A stretch of 64,000 nt of DNA. It comes from Janthinobacterium agaricidamnosum (GTDB lineage: Bacteria; Pseudomonadota; Gammaproteobacteria; Burkholderiales; Burkholderiaceae_D). The notes beneath the pieces were generated by a model. That model made no database searches, was not told the DNA's origin, and worked only from the letters and a program-made list of their open reading frames with translations. Made by a program: the position numbers and the translations under genes. Position 1 is the first letter of the stretch. Every line of letters starts with the position of its first letter. The stretch is from positions 3,844,001 through 3,908,000 of the forward strand of contig NZ_CP033019.1 in NCBI RefSeq assembly GCF_003667705.1, written 5' to 3'. Positions 19,423 through 29,053 of the stretch are shown here, piece by piece.

Positions 19423-19668
19423 CTACATCAGGCAGCGCCGCACGGCCGCCTCGTCGAGAAAATAATGGCAGAGCTCGGGCTGCGCCAGGTCGCCGAACAG
19501 CACCGGCACCAGCTCGTCAAAACGGGCCAGCAGCGAGGCGTCGGGCGAGGCGTCGATGTCGATCACGTCCACCGTGAACGGTTTGCCGGGCGGCTGCAGC
19601 AGGAGCAAGGCGTCGAGCATGTCCTGGCAAAGGTGGCAATAACTGCGGGAATAGAGCGTGAAGTGCAT
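19423..19668 (-). CDS. Glutaredoxin-like (DUF836) protein
   Basis: 81-aa thioredoxin-fold protein with a CHLC redox motif at residues 11-14 (LYSRSYCHLCQDM) and the cis-Pro region DELVPVLFGD. Probably a small disulfide or thiol reductase; the partner is unknown. It follows degP by about 54 bp on the same strand, an arrangement common downstream of rpoE-degP and upstream of lepA in betaproteobacteria, so it probably belongs to the sigma-E transcript. Confidence 0.85.
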   Translation of the reverse strand: MHFTLYSRSYCHLCQDMLDALLLLQPPGKPFTVDVIDIDASPDASLLARFDELVPVLFGDLAQPELCHYFLDEAAVRRCLM

Positions 19669-19722
19669 GGAAAAGAGAAAAAGGCATCCCGGCCACAGCC
19701 GGGATGCAGGTGAATCAGAACC

Positions 19723-21219
19723 TTACTTCGCCGACGGGCGCAGCGAAACGAATTGCGCTACGTCGCCACGGCGCACCAGCACGGCCGACGTCTTTTTCGG
19801 ATCGAGCTTGGCCACGAGGGCGTTGAACTGCTTGGCGTCTTTCACGGCAACGTTATTCAGCTGCAAGATCACGTCGCCAGGCTGCAGGCCGGCCAGAGCC
19901 GCCACGCCATCGGCCTCGTCAACCTGCACGCCGGCGTCGATCTTCAATTCCTGTTTCTTGGCGGCCGGCACGTCGCTGACCTTCAGCCCCAGTGCATTGA
20001 CGGCTTGCGCTTCCGGCTCCCTGGCGCCCTTCTTCGCCGTTTTCTCGCTTTCCAGTTCGACGACGGTGACGGGAATGTCCTGCTGCGCACCCTTGCGCCA
20101 GACGGTGAGCGTGGACTTGCCGTTGACGGGAGCGCCGCCCACCAGACGCGGCAGGTCCGACGAACGCTCGATCGGCGCGCCGTTGAATTTCAGGATGATG
20201 TCACCCGGCTTGATGCCCGCCTTGTCGGCCGGACCGCCCGGCTCCACCATCGACACTTGCGCGCCCTTGGCATTCGGCAAGCCCAGCGATCCCGCCACGT
20301 CCTTGCTCACTTCGCCGATCTGCACACCGATGCGGCCGCGCACGACCTTGCCCGTCTTTTTCAGCTGCTCGCCTACGCGCATGGCTTCATCGATGGGCAC
20401 GGCAAATGAAATGCCGTTGTAGGCGCCGGACAGGGTGGCGATCTGCGAATTGATGCCGATCACTTCGCCGCGCATATTGATCAGGGGACCGCCCGAGTTG
20501 CCGGGATTGACGGCAACATCGCTCTGGATCAGCGGCAGGTAGTCGCCCGTGTCGCGCGACTTGGCGGAAATAATGCCGGCCGTCACCGTGTTTTCCAGGT
20601 TGAACGGCGAGCCGATGGCGATCACCCATTCGCCCACGCGGATCTTGTTCGAATCGCCGATAGTCAGGCGCGGCAGGTTGCCGCCCTCGATTTTCAGCAG
20701 GGCCACGTCGGTGCGCGCATCGGCGCCGATCACCTTGGCCTTGAATTCGCGCTTGTCCGTCAGCGTCACGTAGACCTCGTCGGCGCCATCGACCACGTGG
20801 GCATTGCTCAGCACGTAGCCATCGGCCGAGATGATGAAGCCGGAACCGACACCGCGCTGCACTTCCTGTTCCTGCGGCACGGCGTGGCGGCCGCCACGCG
20901 GCGCCTGCTGGCGCGGCGTCGGCATGGCGCCGCCGAAGAAGCGGCGCAGGAATTCCTGCATTTCCTGCTCATCCTGACTGCCGGCGCCGGCGCCGCCCAT
21001 TCTCAGGCGTTCGGTGGTGCGGATATTCACCACGGCCGGGCCCACGGCGTCGACCAGGTCCGAGAAATCAGGCAGTTTCACTGCCGGCACGGCGGCCTGC
21101 GCCTGTGGCGCCAGGCCCAGCATGGTGGGAGCCAGAAACACGCCAGCGGTACCGAACAATAAGGCGGAAAGCGTCTTTACTGAAAACGACTTGCTGGCGG
21201 CACACATGTTTTTTTTCAT
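19723..21219 (-). CDS. degP: DegP/DegQ-family periplasmic serine endoprotease (MucD)
   Basis: Periplasmic quality-control protease, 498 aa. An N-terminal signal peptide (about residues 1-42, ending PQAQAA) precedes a trypsin-like domain with the triad His in LSNAHVVDG, Asp in ARTDVALLK and Ser in NPGNSGGPLIN. Two PDZ domains follow (about 285-375, GRIGVQIGEVS; and about 400-490, DGVAALAGLQPGDVILQLNN). A Gln/Arg-rich Q-linker insert is seen at about 85-110. It is downstream of rpoE and the rseA-like gene, as mucD is in Pseudomonas, and is expected to be a sigma-E target. Confidence 0.95.
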   Translation of the reverse strand: MKKNMCAASKSFSVKTLSALLFGTAGVFLAPTMLGLAPQAQAAVPAVKLPDFSDLVDAVGPAVVNIRTTERLRMGGAGAGSQDEQEMQEFLRRFFGGAMPTPRQQAPRGGRHAVPQEQEVQRGVGSGFIISADGYVLSNAHVVDGADEVYVTLTDKREFKAKVIGADARTDVALLKIEGGNLPRLTIGDSNKIRVGEWVIAIGSPFNLENTVTAGIISAKSRDTGDYLPLIQSDVAVNPGNSGGPLINMRGEVIGINSQIATLSGAYNGISFAVPIDEAMRVGEQLKKTGKVVRGRIGVQIGEVSKDVAGSLGLPNAKGAQVSMVEPGGPADKAGIKPGDIILKFNGAPIERSSDLPRLVGGAPVNGKSTLTVWRKGAQQDIPVTVVELESEKTAKKGAREPEAQAVNALGLKVSDVPAAKKQELKIDAGVQVDEADGVAALAGLQPGDVILQLNNVAVKDAKQFNALVAKLDPKKTSAVLVRRGDVAQFVSLRPSAK

Positions 21220-21453
21220 GGAAAGGATCTCTTCGAATATATAAACGGATCAAAACGCGAATCAGGCGATTGCCTGCGTGCACGATTGGCCGTCATGACG
21301 GCGTCCCCGGGGCAAACCCATCCGGTAGCGCGCATGGCAGCAACAATATATCGCAAAAGCAAGATATTGCCTGCACACAGTGTCAATCGTACCGAAGGCC
21401 AGTGTCAAGAGGGCGACAGGAACGTTAAGCCTGGCATAAGATGGCGAAACGCC

Positions 21454-21777
21454 CTAGCGCTGCGCCAGCGGCCCCGCCTCCAGCGGCTCGGCTGCGCCCG
21501 GCGGCACGATGGCGGCGGACAGGGGCAGCAGCGGTTCCGCATGGGCAGGCGCCGACTCGGCGGCCAGGCGGCTGGCCAGGCGTGCATCGAACTGGGCGCT
21601 CAGTGCATGGCCGCACTGCTCCGAGCGCAGCACGTCACCAATATGGCGATAGACATTCCAGGCTTGCCTCCCCTCATCCGTGTCGAGGGCGGCAAAAGCC
21701 AGTTCGAGTTCGCTCGCCGCCAGTTCGCCATCGGCCAGGGCGGAAATAGTCTCGTGCAATCGTGTGTGCGTATCCAT
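21454..21777 (-). CDS. RseA-like sigma-E anti-sigma factor, short form without membrane segment
   Basis: 107 aa. The N-terminal half matches the RseA/MucA N-terminal anti-sigma domain (ETISALADGELAASELELAF; WNVYRHIGDVLRSEQ). The rest is a Pro/Ala-rich tail ending PLEAGPLAQR, with no transmembrane helix and no periplasmic domain. RseA proteins normally have about 200 residues with one membrane helix. Start ATG 21777 has AGGA nine bases upstream; the frame is open to 21828. No frameshifted hydrophobic continuation was found in 21220-21453, and no rseB follows. It lies between rpoE and degP. Confidence 0.8.
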   Translation of the reverse strand: MDTHTRLHETISALADGELAASELELAFAALDTDEGRQAWNVYRHIGDVLRSEQCGHALSAQFDARLASRLAAESAPAHAEPLLPLSAAIVPPGAAEPLEAGPLAQR

Positions 21778-21849
21778 GATGGGTCCTGCCATTTCAAGAG
21801 GATCGGTGCGAAAACCGGGCGCAGCCATGCCAACCTCATACTCTTCAGA

Positions 21850-22473
21850 TTACCAGCGCTTGTCAATTGGCATGTCCAGCAACGGTTTCAATTTTTCCGC
21901 AATCACTTCGCGCGCGCGAAAAATCCGGCTGCGCACGGTGCCGATGGGGCACGCCATGATCTCCGATATTTCTTCATAGCTCAGGCCCTCGATCTCGCGC
22001 AGCACGATGGCAGTGCGCAATTCGATGGGCAGCACATCCATGGCCGCATTGACGGTGGCCGCAATCTGCTTGCTCGCCAGCACCGATTCCGGTGTATTGT
22101 TGTCACGCAATTTATTGCCATCATCGAAGGACTCGGCCTGCTCGGCGTCGGCATCGCTGGACGTGGCGGCGCGCCTCCCCTGCGTGACGAGATAATTCTT
22201 GGCCGTATTGATGCCGATGCGGTACAGCCAGGTATAAAAGGCGGCATCGCCGCGAAAATGGCGCAGCGCCCGGTATGCCTTGATAAAGGTTTCCTGCACC
22301 ACATCTTCGGCCTCCGCCGGGTCGTGCACCAGGCGCGACACGAGGCGCATCAAGCGGCGCTGGTATTTCGATACCAGCACATCGAATGCCCGTTTGTCGC
22401 CAGCCTGCACCCGCTCGACCAGTAACTGATCATACTCGCGCTCTGTCCTCACGCCCAATGTCCCTGTAGTCAT
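21850..22473 (-). CDS. rpoE: RNA polymerase sigma-E factor (RpoE/AlgU)
   Basis: ECF sigma factor for envelope stress, 207 aa. Region 2 is at about 25-95 (YQRRLMRLVSRLVHDPAEAEDVVQETFIKAYRALRHF; FYTWLYRIGINTAKN) and region 4 at about 140-195 (LPIELRTAIVLREIEGLSYEEISEIMACPIGTVRSRIFRARE). A linker of about 25 acidic residues joins them. A sigma-E-type promoter just upstream suggests autoregulation. The gene is followed by an rseA-like gene and degP. Confidence 0.97.
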   Translation of the reverse strand: MTTGTLGVRTEREYDQLLVERVQAGDKRAFDVLVSKYQRRLMRLVSRLVHDPAEAEDVVQETFIKAYRALRHFRGDAAFYTWLYRIGINTAKNYLVTQGRRAATSSDADAEQAESFDDGNKLRDNNTPESVLASKQIAATVNAAMDVLPIELRTAIVLREIEGLSYEEISEIMACPIGTVRSRIFRAREVIAEKLKPLLDMPIDKRW

Positions 22474-22495
22474 GCAGCGTGGGCGCCTGTATGGA

Positions 22496-22524
22496 TATAG
22501 AGTTGGCCCGCTGCAAGAAGTTCA
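22496..22524 (-). promoter_or_regulatory. Sigma-E-type autoregulatory promoter of rpoE
   Basis: TGAACTT (22518-22524), a 16-bp spacer and TCTATA (22496-22501), compared with GGAACTT-N16-TCTAA/TCAAA of sigma-E promoters. It is between the ygfX stop codon and the rpoE start codon, matching the known autoregulation of rpoE. Confidence 0.7.
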
Positions 22525-22539
22525 GTGTTCGCCCCACTT

Positions 22540-23070
22540 TTATTCGTCCCCACTCCGCGCCGCAATGGCCCGGCACGCCACGGCCAGCGGGCGGAAGGCG
22601 GGGCAGCCGCCGCCGCGCTGCACCAGCACCTGCGTGCGCCGCCCCGCGGCATCGGCCAGGCACAGCACCAGCAGCGACGGCCACAGGGTCGAGCCCGGCA
22701 ACAGGCGCAGTCCTGACGGCGGCGACGGCCCCGGGCCGGGCGGCGCCGCCACCCCGCCGGCATCCGCCCCTGGCGCTCCGCCATGCTCCAGATATACCGC
22801 CAGCCGCAATTGGCCAACCGGCGAAATATCAAGCGTCTGCGGCTTTCTGCGCCTGCGCAGCAAAGCGAGCAACAACACGCCGCCAGCCGTGCTCAGCAAC
22901 GCACCGGGCCAGCCCAGCGCATAGCCGCCCACCAGTTGGCCAGGCACCGCCGCAGCGCGCCACGCACCGCTCAGGGGCCAGGCGGCCAGCAAGGCGCACA
23001 GTCCCAGCACCGCTTGCAACAGACGCAAACAGACAGGCGTGCGAATGACAGCCGCTACTGCGATTGACAT
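22540..23070 (-). CDS. YgfX/CptA-like membrane protein
   Basis: 176 aa. Two hydrophobic segments at the N-terminus (about 14-35, 40-70; GALLSTAGGVLLLALLRRRRK) are followed by a soluble part with LRLLPGSTLWPSLLVLCLAD, the typical YgfX tail pattern. The position between fabF and rpoE is the usual one for this gene in betaproteobacteria. E. coli YgfX interacts with FtsZ/MreB and is called toxin CptA; the role here is not established. The Pro/Gly-rich central stretch (about 95-118) is low-complexity. Confidence 0.7.
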   Translation of the reverse strand: MSIAVAAVIRTPVCLRLLQAVLGLCALLAAWPLSGAWRAAAVPGQLVGGYALGWPGALLSTAGGVLLLALLRRRRKPQTLDISPVGQLRLAVYLEHGGAPGADAGGVAAPPGPGPSPPSGLRLLPGSTLWPSLLVLCLADAAGRRTQVLVQRGGGCPAFRPLAVACRAIAARSGDE

Positions 23071-23118
23071 ACTTCATGGGAAAAAAAAGGCGCGCCGGCA
23101 ACATGCCGGGCAAATTCA

Positions 23119-23178
23119 GGCGCCAACGAACGTTGGCGCCGAATCAGCGCTCACTACGATTTGACCGTAGCGAGCGCT
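23119..23178. repeat. Two adjacent strong hairpins downstream of fabF
   Basis: First: perfect 10-bp arms GGCGCCAACG/CGTTGGCGCC around AA (23119-23140). Second: AGCGCTCACTACG/CGTAGCGAGCGCT (23146-23178) with one mismatch and a 7-nt loop. Neither has a U run in the minus direction, so they may be stability or processing elements rather than classical terminators. Confidence 0.7.
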
Positions 23179-23191
23179 TGAAAGTTCCTGC

Positions 23192-24442
23192 TTATTTCGC
23201 TTTACCGAAAATCAGTGTGCCATTCGTGCCGCCGAAGCCGAACGAATTCTTCACTGCATAATCGATCTTCATATCCCGCGCCGTGTTGGCACAGAAATCG
23301 AGATCGCAAGCCGGATCCTGGTTGAAGATGTTGATGGTCGGTGGCGACACCTGATGGTGCAATGCCAGGACCGTAAACACCGCTTCCAGACCGCCCGCGC
23401 CGCCCAGCAAATGGCCCGTCATCGACTTGGTCGAGTTGACAACCAGATTCTTGGCGTGCTCGCCGAAGGTGCGTTTGATGCCCATAACTTCCGCCACGTC
23501 GCCTTGCGGGGTCGACGTGCCGTGCGCGTTCAGGTACTGAATCTGATCCGCGTTCAAGCCGGCGTTGTTGAGGGCCGCGATCACCGATTTGCTGCCGCCG
23601 CTGCCATCTTCCAGCGGCGAGGTCATGTGATAAGCATCTGCGCTCATCCCGAAACCATGCACTTCGGCATAGATCTTGGCACCACGGGCCACCGCGTGCT
23701 CGTAGTCTTCCAGCACCATGACGCCAGCGCCCTCGCCCAGCACGAAGCCGTCGCGGTCGGTATCCCACGGACGCGATGCCGTTGCCGGATCGTCGTTGCG
23801 GGTCGACAAGGCGCGTGCCGAGGCGAAACCGCCCAGGCCCAGCGGCGACACGGTCGATTCAGCGCCACCGGCGATCATGACGTCGGCATCGCCGTACTCG
23901 ATCATGCGCGCTGCGGCACCGATGCTGTGCAAACCGGTGGTACACGCCGTCACGATCGCCAGGTTCGGGCCCTTCAGACCATATTTGATCGAAAGGTTGC
24001 CAGAGATCATGTTAATGATCGAGGCAGGCACGAAAAAGGGCGAGATACGGCGCGGACCGCGCTTTTCGTACTCGGACTTGGTTTCCTCGATCAGCGGCAA
24101 GCCGCCGATACCGGAACCGATGATCACGCCGATGCGCTCGGCGTTTTCTTCGGTCACTTCCAGGCCGGAGTCCTGCATCGCCTGGATGCCGGCAGCCATG
24201 CCGTAATGGATAAAGGTATCCATATGGCGGGCTTCCTTACCGGAGATGTACTCTTCGATATTGAAGCCTTTGACTTCACCGGCAAAATGCGTGGTGAATG
24301 GCTGTGCATCAAACTTGGTAATCGTGGCAATGCCGGATTTACCTTCAATGATTGCGCCCCACGCCTCGGCAATAGTATTGCCGACAGGTGAAACGCAGCC
24401 CAGGCCGGTGACAACAACACGACGGTTTTTAGAACGGCTCAA
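23192..24442 (-). CDS. fabF: 3-oxoacyl-[acyl-carrier-protein] synthase II
   Basis: Condensing enzyme for fatty-acid elongation, including the temperature-responsive C16:1 to C18:1 step. 416 aa. Catalytic Cys in [12 protein letters not shown], His in [13 protein letters not shown] and His in [14 protein letters not shown]-terminus [16 protein letters not shown]. The start codon appears to be TTG at 24442, well supported by AGGAG six bases upstream; no nearby ATG fits. It lies 29 bp after acpP at the end of the fab cluster. Confidence 0.96.
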   Translation of the reverse strand: MSRSKNRRVVVTGLGCVSPVGNTIAEAWGAIIEGKSGIATITKFDAQPFTTHFAGEVKGFNIEEYISGKEARHMDTFIHYGMAAGIQAMQDSGLEVTEENAERIGVIIGSGIGGLPLIEETKSEYEKRGPRRISPFFVPASIINMISGNLSIKYGLKGPNLAIVTACTTGLHSIGAAARMIEYGDADVMIAGGAESTVSPLGLGGFASARALSTRNDDPATASRPWDTDRDGFVLGEGAGVMVLEDYEHAVARGAKIYAEVHGFGMSADAYHMTSPLEDGSGGSKSVIAALNNAGLNADQIQYLNAHGTSTPQGDVAEVMGIKRTFGEHAKNLVVNSTKSMTGHLLGGAGGLEAVFTVLALHHQVSPPTINIFNQDPACDLDFCANTARDMKIDYAVKNSFGFGGTNGTLIFGKAK

Positions 24443-24471
24443 GCGATTCTCCTGAAGTCGGTCAGACAGGC

Positions 24472-24711
24472 TTAGGCCTTGACGTGTGCGGTGGCGTAGT
24501 CGATCGCCTGTTGCACGGTGGTGATTTTTTCAGCTTGTTCGTCAGGGATTTCCATTTCGAATTCGTCTTCCAGGGCCATGACCAGTTCCACGGTGTCCAG
24601 GGAATCGGCGCCCAGGTCGTCGACGAAGGAGGATTCGATTTTGATGTCTGCTTCTGCAACGCCCAGTTGCTCAGCGACGATTTTCTTAACGCGTTGTTCG
24701 ATATCCGACAT
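24472..24711 (-). CDS. acpP: Acyl carrier protein
   Basis: 79-aa carrier of growing acyl chains. The phosphopantetheine serine is in [10 protein letters not shown] (Ser38 of the DSL motif). Strongly acidic helical protein. It lies between fabG and fabF, the standard order, and is preceded by 178 bp that may hold its own promoter (a TAAAAT hexamer lies about 45 bp upstream). Confidence 0.98.
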   Translation of the reverse strand: MSDIEQRVKKIVAEQLGVAEADIKIESSFVDDLGADSLDTVELVMALEDEFEMEIPDEQAEKITTVQQAIDYATAHVKA

Positions 24712-24889
24712 GTTATGGCTCCAAAGTGTGTGTTACGGAAAGTGCGCGCATTTTATCAGGTTTGCGCGTCCGAATACTAATTTCGGTGTCTGCTGCTAAT
24801 TCGACCGAAGCTGCTGCTAAAAGATGCGATTATAGACAAAAACGGCCATTGAATGATGCCACAAACGCCCGCCCCGTCTAGCTTTCACA

Positions 24890-25633
24890 TCAATTCATGT
24901 ACATACCGCCGTTCACGTGCAGGGTGGTGCCCGTGATGTAGGCCGCTTGCGGCGAGGCCAAAAAGGCCACCGCCGCCGCCACGTCTTCCGGTTTACCCAG
25001 GCGGGACAGGGGAATTTGCGTCAACAGGGCCGCGTGCTGCTCTTCGCTCAGGGCCTTGGTCATGTCGGTATCGATGAAGCCAGGGGCGATGCAGTTCACG
25101 GTAATGTTGCGGCTGCCGATTTCGCGCGCCAGGGCGCGGCTCATGCCTTCCACGCCGGCCTTGGCCGCCGCGTAATTCATTTGCCCCGGATTGCCCGACG
25201 AAGCCACCACCGACGTGATATTAATGATACGCCCAGTTTTGGCTTTCATCATCCCGCGCAGTACGGCGCGCGACAGGCGGCCGACGGCCGACAGGTTCGT
25301 GGAAATCACGCTGTCCCACTCTTCATCCTTCATGCGCATGGCCAGCTGGTCTTGCGTAATGCCCGCATTGTTGACGAGGATCGACAGGCTGCCGTAGGCT
25401 TTCTGCACTTCATCGACGACGGCTGCGCAGCGCGCCGCATCGGTCACGTTCAGGACCAGGCCCTTGCCCGTGACGCCTTCGGCGGCCAGGTAATCGGTGA
25501 TCGCTTGCGCACCGCTTTCCGAGGTGGCGGTGCCAACCACGGTAGCACCCTGTTTGCCCAGTTCGGTGGCAATGGCGCGGCCGATGCCGCGCGAGGCGCC
25601 CGTGACCAGCACGACTTGATTTGCTAAATTCAT
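24890..25633 (-). CDS. fabG: 3-oxoacyl-[acyl-carrier-protein] reductase
   Basis: NADPH-dependent short-chain dehydrogenase of fatty-acid elongation, 247 aa. Cofactor motif TGASRGIGRAI, NNAG, catalytic Ser in ITSVVASSG and the Tyr/Lys pair in MNYAAAKAG; C-terminus ITGTTLHVNGGMYMN. ATG 25633 (MNLANQVVLVTG) is chosen because AAGGA lies five bases upstream; the frame opens six codons earlier. It lies 49 bp after fabD. Confidence 0.97.
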   Translation of the reverse strand: MNLANQVVLVTGASRGIGRAIATELGKQGATVVGTATSESGAQAITDYLAAEGVTGKGLVLNVTDAARCAAVVDEVQKAYGSLSILVNNAGITQDQLAMRMKDEEWDSVISTNLSAVGRLSRAVLRGMMKAKTGRIINITSVVASSGNPGQMNYAAAKAGVEGMSRALAREIGSRNITVNCIAPGFIDTDMTKALSEEQHAALLTQIPLSRLGKPEDVAAAVAFLASPQAAYITGTTLHVNGGMYMN

Positions 25634-25682
25634 GAGTATCCTTAAAAGCAAGCGCGGCAGGCAGGCTGCCGCGATCTGATGT

Positions 25683-26624
25683 TTATTTGAGCTGCGTCAA
25701 AATGCGTTCCAGCGAAGCCTGATCGACGATGGCGTCGCCCACCAGCACGGGATCGATGCGCTTGGCCAGGCCCATCAGGACCTTGCCCGGACCGCATTCG
25801 ATCACTTGCGTGATGCCGTCTGCCGCCACTTTTTGCATGGTTTCCACCCAGCGCACGGGACTGGCTGCCTGGCGCACGAGCGCATCCTTGATGCCGGCGA
25901 CGTCGTTGACGATGGCCACGTCGACGTTGTTGATCAGGGCGATCTGCGGCGCGGCGAACGTCAGGCCGGCCATGTACTCGCGCAGGCGGTCCGATGCCGG
26001 TTTCAGCAGCGACGAGTGGAATGGCGCGGAGACGGGCAGCTTCATGGCGCGCTTGGCGCCCTTGGCCTTGGCCAGTTCGCAGGCACGTTCGACGGCCGCC
26101 GTGTGACCGGCGATGACCACTTGCGCAGGCGCATTGAAATTGACGGGTTCGACCACCAGGGTCGGGTTTTCCGCCGCCGCTTCCGCACAGGCGGCGCGCA
26201 CGTCGTCGTCCGACAGGCCCAGCACGACAGCCATCGTGCCCTGCCCTACCGGTACGGCTTCCTGCATGGCTTGCGCGCGGAAACGCACGAGCGGCACGGC
26301 ATCCTTGAACGAGATCACGCCGGCGGCGACCAGCGCCGAGTATTCACCGAGGCTGTGACCGGCCACGACCGTCGGCACGGGGCCGCCCGCTGCCAGCCAG
26401 GCGCGATAAAAGGCGACGGCCGCCGTCAGCATCACCGGTTGCGTATTGGTGGTCAGGTCCAGCTCTTCCTTCGGACCTTCGGCGATCAGCTTGCCCAGGT
26501 CGAATTGCAGGGCGTCCGACGCTTCGGCGACCGTTTGCGCAACCACAGGGTTGCCGGCGAAACCGTCGAGCATCGCAATCGCTTGCGAGCCTTGGCCTGG
26601 GAAAACAAATGCAAATTGTGTCAT
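25683..26624 (-). CDS. fabD: Malonyl CoA-acyl carrier protein transacylase
   Basis: Loads malonyl groups onto ACP. 313 aa. FVFPGQGSQ at the N-terminus, nucleophile Ser in AGHSLGEYSALVAAG (about residues 90-104), and the catalytic His in SAPFHSSLL. It is between fabH and fabG. A degenerate palindromic repeat separates it from fabH. Confidence 0.97.
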   Translation of the reverse strand: MTQFAFVFPGQGSQAIAMLDGFAGNPVVAQTVAEASDALQFDLGKLIAEGPKEELDLTTNTQPVMLTAAVAFYRAWLAAGGPVPTVVAGHSLGEYSALVAAGVISFKDAVPLVRFRAQAMQEAVPVGQGTMAVVLGLSDDDVRAACAEAAAENPTLVVEPVNFNAPAQVVIAGHTAAVERACELAKAKGAKRAMKLPVSAPFHSSLLKPASDRLREYMAGLTFAAPQIALINNVDVAIVNDVAGIKDALVRQAASPVRWVETMQKVAADGITQVIECGPGKVLMGLAKRIDPVLVGDAIVDQASLERILTQLK

Positions 26625-26660
26625 GTCGACTCCGTTTTTTTACTATTTAGAGAATCAGAG

Positions 26661-26742
26661 ACCCAAAGGCAACTGCTGGGGTACGTCCCTGCGGGATCGG
26701 AATGCATTCCATTGGAATGTATTCCCCCGACGGGTCGGACCC
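26661..26742 (-). repeat. Dispersed palindromic repeat, copy C (long form, opposite orientation)
   Basis: Read on the minus strand: GGGTCCGACCCG, an internal 27-bp hairpin (26699-26725; arms GGAATACATTCCA and TGGAATGCATTCC), then CCCCAGCAGTTGCCTTTGGG. The outer palindrome is degenerate but the tail matches copy E closely. It lies in the fabH-fabD intergenic gap, inside a transcribed operon. Confidence 0.8.
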
Positions 26743-26761
26743 AAAAGTCAGCCTTCGGCTA

Positions 26762-27760
26762 TCACATCCTTGCCAGCACGGCGCCCCAGGTAAAGCCGCC
26801 GCCCACGCCTTCCATCATGACGTTGTCGCCCTTCTTGACCCGGCCGTCGCGCACGGCGATGTCGAGCGCCAGCGGGATCGAGGCGGCCGAGGTATTGCCG
26901 TGCTGGTCGACGGTGACAACCATCTTTGCCAGTGGCAAGCCGAGTTTCTTCGCCGTGCTGTTCATGATGCGGATATTTGCCTGGTGCGGGATCAGCCAGT
27001 CGATCTGGTCCGACGTCATGTTGGCGTGTTCGAGGGCTTCGTGCGCGACCTTTTCCAGCACGGACACGGCCAGCTTGAAGACGGCGGGGCCATCCATGTA
27101 CAGGAAGGCGCTGCCGTCCAGCGCGCCGCCAGCCAGGCTGCCCGGCACGCTGAGGATGTTCGAGTGGCGGCCGTCCGCGTGCAGCTTGGTGGCCAGAATG
27201 CCGGGGTCTTTCGACGCCGTCATGACGATGGCGCCGGCGCCGTCGCCGAACAGCACGCAGGTGCCGCGGTCATCGAAATTGAGGATGCGCGAAAACACTT
27301 CGGCGCCGATCACCAGCACGTTTTTATGCATGCCCGATTGAATAAAACTGTCGGCCGTGGCCACCGCATACACGAAACCGCTGCAGACAGCTTGCACGTC
27401 GACGGCGGCGCAATTGTTCGTGATGCCCAGCTTGTTTTGCACAATGCAGGCGGTGCTGGGGAAGCTGCCGAAGAAGTCGGGGGTCGAGCTGGCGACGATG
27501 ATCAGGTCGAGGTCGTTGCCGTTCAGGCCAGCCATCTCCAGGGCCTTTTTGGCCGCTTCCACGCCCAGGTCCGAGGAGTTTTGCGTTGGCGCCGCGTAAT
27601 GGCGCGCCGAGATGCCGCTGCGCGAGACGATCCATTCATCCGACGTCTCGATGCCCTTGGCGGCCAGCTGTTCGGTCAAGTCCTGGTTGGTGACGCGCTT
27701 CTCCGGCAGGTAGCTGCCGGTACCGATAATTTTGCTGTAAGTTTTGCTAAAAACAGTCAT
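26762..27760 (-). CDS. fabH: 3-oxoacyl-[acyl-carrier-protein] synthase III
   Basis: Starts fatty-acid synthesis by condensing acetyl-CoA with malonyl-ACP. 332 aa. Catalytic Cys in [11 protein letters not shown], His in [12 protein letters not shown], Asn in [13 protein letters not shown]-terminus [13 protein letters not shown]. It starts 15 bp after the plsX stop codon. Confidence 0.97.
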   Translation of the reverse strand: MTVFSKTYSKIIGTGSYLPEKRVTNQDLTEQLAAKGIETSDEWIVSRSGISARHYAAPTQNSSDLGVEAAKKALEMAGLNGNDLDLIIVASSTPDFFGSFPSTACIVQNKLGITNNCAAVDVQAVCSGFVYAVATADSFIQSGMHKNVLVIGAEVFSRILNFDDRGTCVLFGDGAGAIVMTASKDPGILATKLHADGRHSNILSVPGSLAGGALDGSAFLYMDGPAVFKLAVSVLEKVAHEALEHANMTSDQIDWLIPHQANIRIMNSTAKKLGLPLAKMVVTVDQHGNTSAASIPLALDIAVRDGRVKKGDNVMMEGVGGGFTWGAVLARM

Positions 27761-27775
27761 GCAAGTACCCGTCCA

Positions 27776-28843
27776 CTAAATGGTAGAGCTTGTTGATGTA
27801 GGTTCATCCGGAACTGGCGTGCGCGGCATCAACTCGGCGATCATGCTGGCCAAGTGCGCTTGCACGTCATTTTTTGCCGCATCAAAGGCGCGGCGCAAGG
27901 CCCATTCGAAGGAATAGGCATCGGCGCTGCCATGGCTCTTGAAGACGAGGCCACGCAGGCCCAGCAGGCTGGCGCCGTTGTAACGCGATGGATTCAAGCG
28001 GTTGCCGATGGCTTTCAGGGCCCCGCGGGCGATCAGCGCGCCCAGCATGGTAATCGGATTGCGCTTGAATTCGGAAGTGAGCACGTCTTTCATGAAGCGC
28101 GCCAGGCCTTCGATGGCTTTCAGGGTCACGTTGCCGACGAAACCGTCGCAGACGACGATATCGGTCGTGCCTTTGAAGATATCGTTGCCTTCCACGTTGC
28201 CGTAGAAGTTCAGCGCGCCACGCTCGTGGTCGGCCTGCAGCAGCTTCGAGGTGAGTTTCACCACTTCATTGCCCTTGATATCTTCCGTGCCCACGTTCAG
28301 CAAGCCGATCGTGGGACGTTCGATACCCTCCATGGCGGACACGAGCACGGAGCCCATGATGGCGAACTGGTGCAAGTGATGCGGTTCGCAATCGACGTTG
28401 GCGCCCAGGTCCAGCATGTAGGTCGGGCCGTTCTTTTGATTCGGCAAGATGCTGCAGATGGCCGGGCGGTCGACGCCGGACATGGTTTTCAATACGTAGC
28501 GCGACACGGCCATCAAGGCTGCCGTATTACCGGCGGAAACGGAGGCTTGCGCCGCGCCGCTCTTGACCTGTTCGATGGCCACGCGCATGGAGGAGTCCTT
28601 CTTGCGGCGCAGGGCCACTTCCAGGGGATCGTCCATGGTAACTTGTTCGGAGGCATGCAATACCGACAGGCGCGGATGCGTGTCGGCTTTATGTTTCTTC
28701 AGTTCGGCACGAATCACGTCTTCCAATCCAACAAGGATCAGTTCGGCTTCAGGCTCATGTTTTACGAAGGAAATTGCTGCGGGGATAGTGACTGAGGGAC
28801 CGTGATCTCCGCCCATGCAGTCGATAGAAATTTTGATTGTCAT
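27776..28843 (-). CDS. plsX: Phosphate acyltransferase PlsX
   Basis: Makes acyl-phosphate from acyl-ACP, feeding PlsY in phospholipid synthesis. 355 aa. Signatures: [81 protein letters not shown] 28843 (MTIKIS) fits the family; the frame is open to 28879 but those residues are atypical, and neither start has a strong ribosome binding site. It lies between rpmF and fabH. Confidence 0.95.
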   Translation of the reverse strand: MTIKISIDCMGGDHGPSVTIPAAISFVKHEPEAELILVGLEDVIRAELKKHKADTHPRLSVLHASEQVTMDDPLEVALRRKKDSSMRVAIEQVKSGAAQASVSAGNTAALMAVSRYVLKTMSGVDRPAICSILPNQKNGPTYMLDLGANVDCEPHHLHQFAIMGSVLVSAMEGIERPTIGLLNVGTEDIKGNEVVKLTSKLLQADHERGALNFYGNVEGNDIFKGTTDIVVCDGFVGNVTLKAIEGLARFMKDVLTSEFKRNPITMLGALIARGALKAIGNRLNPSRYNGASLLGLRGLVFKSHGSADAYSFEWALRRAFDAAKNDVQAHLASMIAELMPRTPVPDEPTSTSSTI

Positions 28844-29053
28844 TTGTGTTGATTCAATACCGCTGCGGGCGTGCGGCAAGATGTGAATCGGACTGGAGCA
28901 TATGCAGGGCGCAGCATGTCATGCACAGGCCTGGACAGCGTGATTCAAAATGACGGGTGTGCAAGATGAATTGCAGCCGATAAAAAAGAAGAAGCGGCGC
29001 CACGCCGAATAACCACGCAACACCGCTTTCATCTTACCCAACAAAAACGTCGA

